Origin: an uncultured Clostridia bacterium
GTDB lineage: Bacteria > Bacillota > Clostridia > Christensenellales > Pumilibacteraceae
Direction of reading: 5' to 3'
NCBI GenBank assembly: GCA_900553555.1
Contig: USEG01000044.1
Span: 1-7,182, forward strand
Length of the DNA: 7,182 bases
Shown: piece after piece, positions 4,822-7,182 of the stretch
Layout of the letters: every line of letters starts with the position of its first letter
Position numbering within the stretch: position 1 is the stretch's first letter
Made by a program: the position numbers and the translations under genes
The notes under the pieces: generated by a model
Databases searched by the model: none
Seen by the model: only the letters and a program-made list of their open reading frames with translations
Told to the model about the DNA's origin: nothing

Positions 4822-6240
4822 TCATTCCACCAATAATAATTTTTGTTTCAGCCGGTACAGACCGTCCGATAAATCGACTTTGTGAATGTGCGGACTTTCG
4901 AGCCGCTTGTATTCTTCCCAAAACTCAGCCTTTTCATGGCGACGATACGCCGCGTCCTGCTCTATCGTGGGGAAGTCGTACACGCACTTGCCGCCGTCGA
5001 TGATTTTGACGATGAGTTCGCGCGCTTCGTAATCTTTCAAAACGCTTTGTTTCCAGCGTTCGGTCTCGTGCGTCAGCACCAGCGGTTTGGGAAGCTGCTC
5101 GCCTTTAAGCGCAATGACGTCGGCAAAAGCCTTGCCGGAATTCTTGTTGTAAATGCGGTACAGCGTCTTAAAGCCGGGATTGGTTATCTTTTCGATGGAG
5201 TCGGACTTTTTGAGTTTGGGCTGCAGCTTGCCGTCCTGTTCGATGGCGGCCAGCTTGTAAACGCCGCCGAGAGAGGGCATGGATTCGCTGGTAATCAGTT
5301 TTGTACCTATACCGTACATATCTATTCGCGCGCCCTGAGCATTAAGCGCGGATATGACGTTTTCGTCGATGTCGTTGCCGGCAAAAATCAGCGCGTCTTC
5401 AAAGCCGGCGTCATCCAGCATCTTGCGCGCCTGTTTGGACAAATACGCAAGGTCGCCGCTGTCAAGACGTATGCCCACGGGCTTATGACCGCTTGCGCGC
5501 AGTCTTTCGAACACTTTTATGGCGTTGGGAATACCGCTTGCCAGCGTATCGTACGTATCCACCAGCAAAAGGCAGCTGTCGGGATACATGTCCGCAAATG
5601 CGTTAAAGGCGTTCAGCTCGTCGGGAAAACTCATTACCCAGCTGTGCGCGTGCGTGCCCTTTACGGGAATACCGAACATTTTGCCCGCCAACACGTTGCT
5701 GGTGCCTATCGCGCCGCCTATCATGCTGGCTCTCGCGCCGTAAATGCCGGCGTCCGGCCCCTGAGCCCGTCTTAATCCGAATTCGACCACGGTGCCTTCG
5801 CCCGCCGCCGAAGTCATTCTGTCCGCCTTTGTGGCAATAAGCGTCTGATGGTTTATCATGCACAAAAGCGCCGTTTCCACAAACTGCGCCTCAATGAGCG
5901 GAGCTTTTACTATTACGATGGGTTCCATGGGAAAAACTATCTCGCCCTCGCGCACCGCGTACAGGTCGCCGGTAAACTTAAAAGTCGTAAGATACTGCAA
6001 AAATTCTTCGTCGAAAGTATTGAGACTTCTCAAATACCCAATATCGTCCGGCGTAAAATTTATGTCCTGTATGTATTCCACCACCTGCTGAAGTCCCGCC
6101 GCGACGGCATAGTTTATCTGTCCTTTGGGACGGAAAAACATATCGAAGACCGCTTCTCTTTCCCCTATCCCTTTTTTGAAATATCCGTTCATCATGGTCA
6201 GTTGATAAAAGTCGGTAAGCAACGTAAGATTTCTTTTCAT
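4822..6240 (-). CDS. pncB: Nicotinate phosphoribosyltransferase
   Basis: A 472-residue cytoplasmic enzyme of the Preiss-Handler NAD salvage route. It makes nicotinate mononucleotide from nicotinate and PRPP with ATP hydrolysis. TDFYQLTM (9-16), at the N-terminus, is the family opening. EFGLRRAQG (153-161), GTHAHSWVMSF (195-205) with H199 at the phospho-histidine position, LLVDTYDT (225-232), GIRLDSGDL (256-264) and YGIGTKL (309-315) build the active site and phosphate-binding loops. Length and motifs fit the larger class that includes Enterococcus and human NAPRT, with a full C-terminal domain. AAAGGAG (6248-6254) lies 7 nt before the ATG. The start overlaps the upstream membrane-protein gene by 4 nt (ATGA), and the DivIVA-domain gene follows after 1 nt, so the three should be co-translated. 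No sign of damage. Confidence 0.97.
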   Translation of the reverse strand: MKRNLTLLTDFYQLTMMNGYFKKGIGEREAVFDMFFRPKGQINYAVAAGLQQVVEYIQDINFTPDDIGYLRSLNTFDEEFLQYLTTFKFTGDLYAVREGEIVFPMEPIVIVKAPLIEAQFVETALLCMINHQTLIATKADRMTSAAGEGTVVEFGLRRAQGPDAGIYGARASMIGGAIGTSNVLAGKMFGIPVKGTHAHSWVMSFPDELNAFNAFADMYPDSCLLLVDTYDTLASGIPNAIKVFERLRASGHKPVGIRLDSGDLAYLSKQARKMLDDAGFEDALIFAGNDIDENVISALNAQGARIDMYGIGTKLITSESMPSLGGVYKLAAIEQDGKLQPKLKKSDSIEKITNPGFKTLYRIYNKNSGKAFADVIALKGEQLPKPLVLTHETERWKQSVLKDYEARELIVKIIDGGKCVYDFPTIEQDAAYRRHEKAEFWEEYKRLESPHIHKVDLSDGLYRLKQKLLLVE

Positions 6241-6770
6241 TTCTTTTCTCCTTTGTTAAGATAGACGATAAGCGCCGCGGCCAGAATGACCAGATAACCG
6301 GCCAGCATTGCCAGCGTCCAGCCCATGCCGAGTGCGCCCGCCGCATGCGGGACGAATATCGCCGCCGCTATGAAAAATAGCAGCGCGGCTTTCGTAAGAC
6401 GCCAAAATTCGCGGCTTATTATCATGGCTCCCAAACACGCTATGCCCGGCAACGCAATATATACGGGATAAATTTCGCCGTAGGACGTTATGCCGTACTT
6501 GCACAAAAAACTCATTACCGCCGGCACGATAAAGCAAAACGCCAGCCACATCGAAACCGAATTGCCCTGGATGAGCGCGTTGACGAAAAATACAATTCCC
6601 AGCGCCGACAAAATGACGCCGTTTATTATGGAGGAAAACCTGAGGGGAATTATATCGAAATAGCTTAAAACCGCCACTGTGGCGGCGGCAAGAATAATCG
6701 CAGCGTCCGCAATGTTGCAAATTCTGCGCTTTTTGGGACTGACATAAATTTGTTTTTCACCGGTTTTCAT
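6237..6770 (-). CDS. Multi-pass membrane protein of unknown function
   Basis: A 177-residue hydrophobic protein. After a basic cytoplasmic start (SPKKRRICN, 11-19) there are about six membrane segments, near residues 20-40, 46-67, 72-90, 100-119, 125-143 and 148-171, and a short basic tail NKGEKK. I recognise no family and see no catalytic or transport motif. The frame is open further upstream, but only with alternative start codons inside the preceding gene; the ATG at 6768-6770 is the first ATG. Its GGAG (6787-6790) is 16 nt away, too far to be strong, so translation probably depends on the upstream gene, which it overlaps by 14 nt. It overlaps pncB by 4 nt. Being next to pncB invites a link with nicotinate uptake, but nothing in the sequence shows this. 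Confidence 0.75.
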   Translation of the reverse strand: MKTGEKQIYVSPKKRRICNIADAAIILAAATVAVLSYFDIIPLRFSSIINGVILSALGIVFFVNALIQGNSVSMWLAFCFIVPAVMSFLCKYGITSYGEIYPVYIALPGIACLGAMIISREFWRLTKAALLFFIAAAIFVPHAAGALGMGWTLAMLAGYLVILAAALIVYLNKGEKK

Positions 6771-7182
6771 TGTCGTTATCGCTTTTCTCCTTGTCTGAGA
6801 TGTCCGCGTCAAGCGAATCGTCGGCGTCTCCGTCTTGCGTTTTAAGCCAATATTGATCGCCGTCCGACACTTCGTCAAACTGCACTTCCTTTTTTTTGTC
6901 GTCGGGCGCGATAAGGGGCTCTTTCCCCACTTGCGACACGTCGTAACCGTAATAGCCGTCGCCCAGCGCGTCGATTTTTACGAGAATAAAAAATTCCTTT
7001 CCGCTTTTTGCCGCCTTGACGATATAAGCCAAAATGATGGCGATGCCCGCTAAAACCGCTACAAGCCCCAAAAGCTGGCGCGTCTTTATAATATTTTCCG
7101 CCAGCCACAGCGCGCCTTCGTCAAATCCGCAGAAAATTATGTCGCCGCCGCCCGTAAGTACAAGCGATACGGCGGTAATAAA
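6757..7182 (-). CDS. Partial membrane protein with acidic cytoplasmic tail, N-terminus beyond the window
   Basis: The last 141 codons of a leftward gene are visible. The frame has no stop from 6757 to the right edge, so the gene starts outside the window; an in-frame TTG at 7069-7071 is not needed as a start. The visible part holds a hydrophobic segment near the edge (FITAVSLVLTGGGDIIFCGF, first 20 codons). A clear membrane helix (LLGLVAVLAGIAIILAYIV) and a basic KAAKSGKEF follow, then a hydrophilic region rich in Asp, Glu and Lys that ends DISDKEKSDNDNENR. The basic residues after the helix suggest a cytoplasmic tail of about 80 residues. No known domain is recognised. The 3' end overlaps the next membrane-protein gene by 14 nt, so the two probably work together. 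Confidence 0.7.
   Translation of the reverse strand, partial: FITAVSLVLTGGGDIIFCGFDEGALWLAENIIKTRQLLGLVAVLAGIAIILAYIVKAAKSGKEFFILVKIDALGDGYYGYDVSQVGKEPLIAPDDKKKEVQFDEVSDGDQYWLKTQDGDADDSLDADISDKEKSDNDNENR

Noticed and set aside
4882..5775. Long rightward open frame (about 297 codons) opposite pncB
   Set aside because: It lies wholly antisense to an intact, motif-complete pncB, has no ribosome binding site or recognisable domain, and its composition fits a shadow of the codon bias of the real gene.
6771..6878. 36-codon upstream extension of the six-segment membrane protein
   Set aside because: It would lie inside the preceding gene, needs a non-ATG start and adds a basic sequence unlike the rest; the ATG at 6770 is the simpler start.
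7069..7071. TTG start for the right-edge membrane protein
   Set aside because: The frame is open to the window edge, with sensible protein sequence upstream, so the gene more likely begins outside the window.
1..7182. CRISPR array, transposon ends, phage genes, tRNA or rRNA
   Set aside because: I saw no regularly spaced repeats, terminal repeats with target duplications, mobile-element genes, tRNA-like cloverleaf with its conserved loop or rRNA-like conserved sequence in the window.

Overview
The window looks like a chromosomal fragment of a Bacillota (Firmicutes), most likely an uncultured, Clostridia-like organism. Three things point there: a bL21-Prp-bL27 cluster in which bL27 carries the Firmicutes-type cleavable N-terminus, a DivIVA-domain protein, and strong Gram-positive style ribosome binding sites with consensus sigma-A promoter elements. 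I see no phage, transposon, CRISPR array, tRNA or rRNA. The species cannot be named from the sequence alone.

Left part (1-2116). An ECF-type sigma factor and a second gene, cut by the left edge and overlapping it by 4 nt, are read leftward. A 247-bp divergent intergenic region separates them from a rightward gene for a cytoplasmic CE15-like alpha/beta hydrolase. That gene has its own promoter (perfect -10) and an intrinsic terminator, so it is probably monocistronic. The intergenic region also holds two small palindromes that could be operators.

Middle part (2117-4091), all leftward. A consensus promoter and a structured leader (probably the L21 leader) precede rplU (bL21), prp (the cysteine protease that trims bL27) and rpmA (bL27). 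The three genes overlap and end at a compact terminator. Beyond the terminator is an 8-oxoguanine DNA glycosylase gene with its own ribosome binding site. The obg GTPase gene that often follows rpmA is not there.

Right part (4092-7182), all leftward. Four genes are packed with overlaps or a 1-nt gap: a membrane protein with an acidic tail (cut by the right edge), a protein with six predicted membrane segments, nicotinate phosphoribosyltransferase (NAD salvage), and a DivIVA-domain coiled-coil protein. The packing implies one transcript; the two membrane proteins are of unknown function. I see no convincing intrinsic terminator between this operon and the rplU promoter.

Most of the window is ordinary housekeeping DNA. 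The parts most worth a second look are the membrane-protein/pncB/DivIVA operon, the conserved-looking C-terminal peptide of the DivIVA protein, the cytoplasmic CE15-like enzyme opposite an ECF sigma factor, and the inverted repeat spanning the -35 of the rplU promoter.
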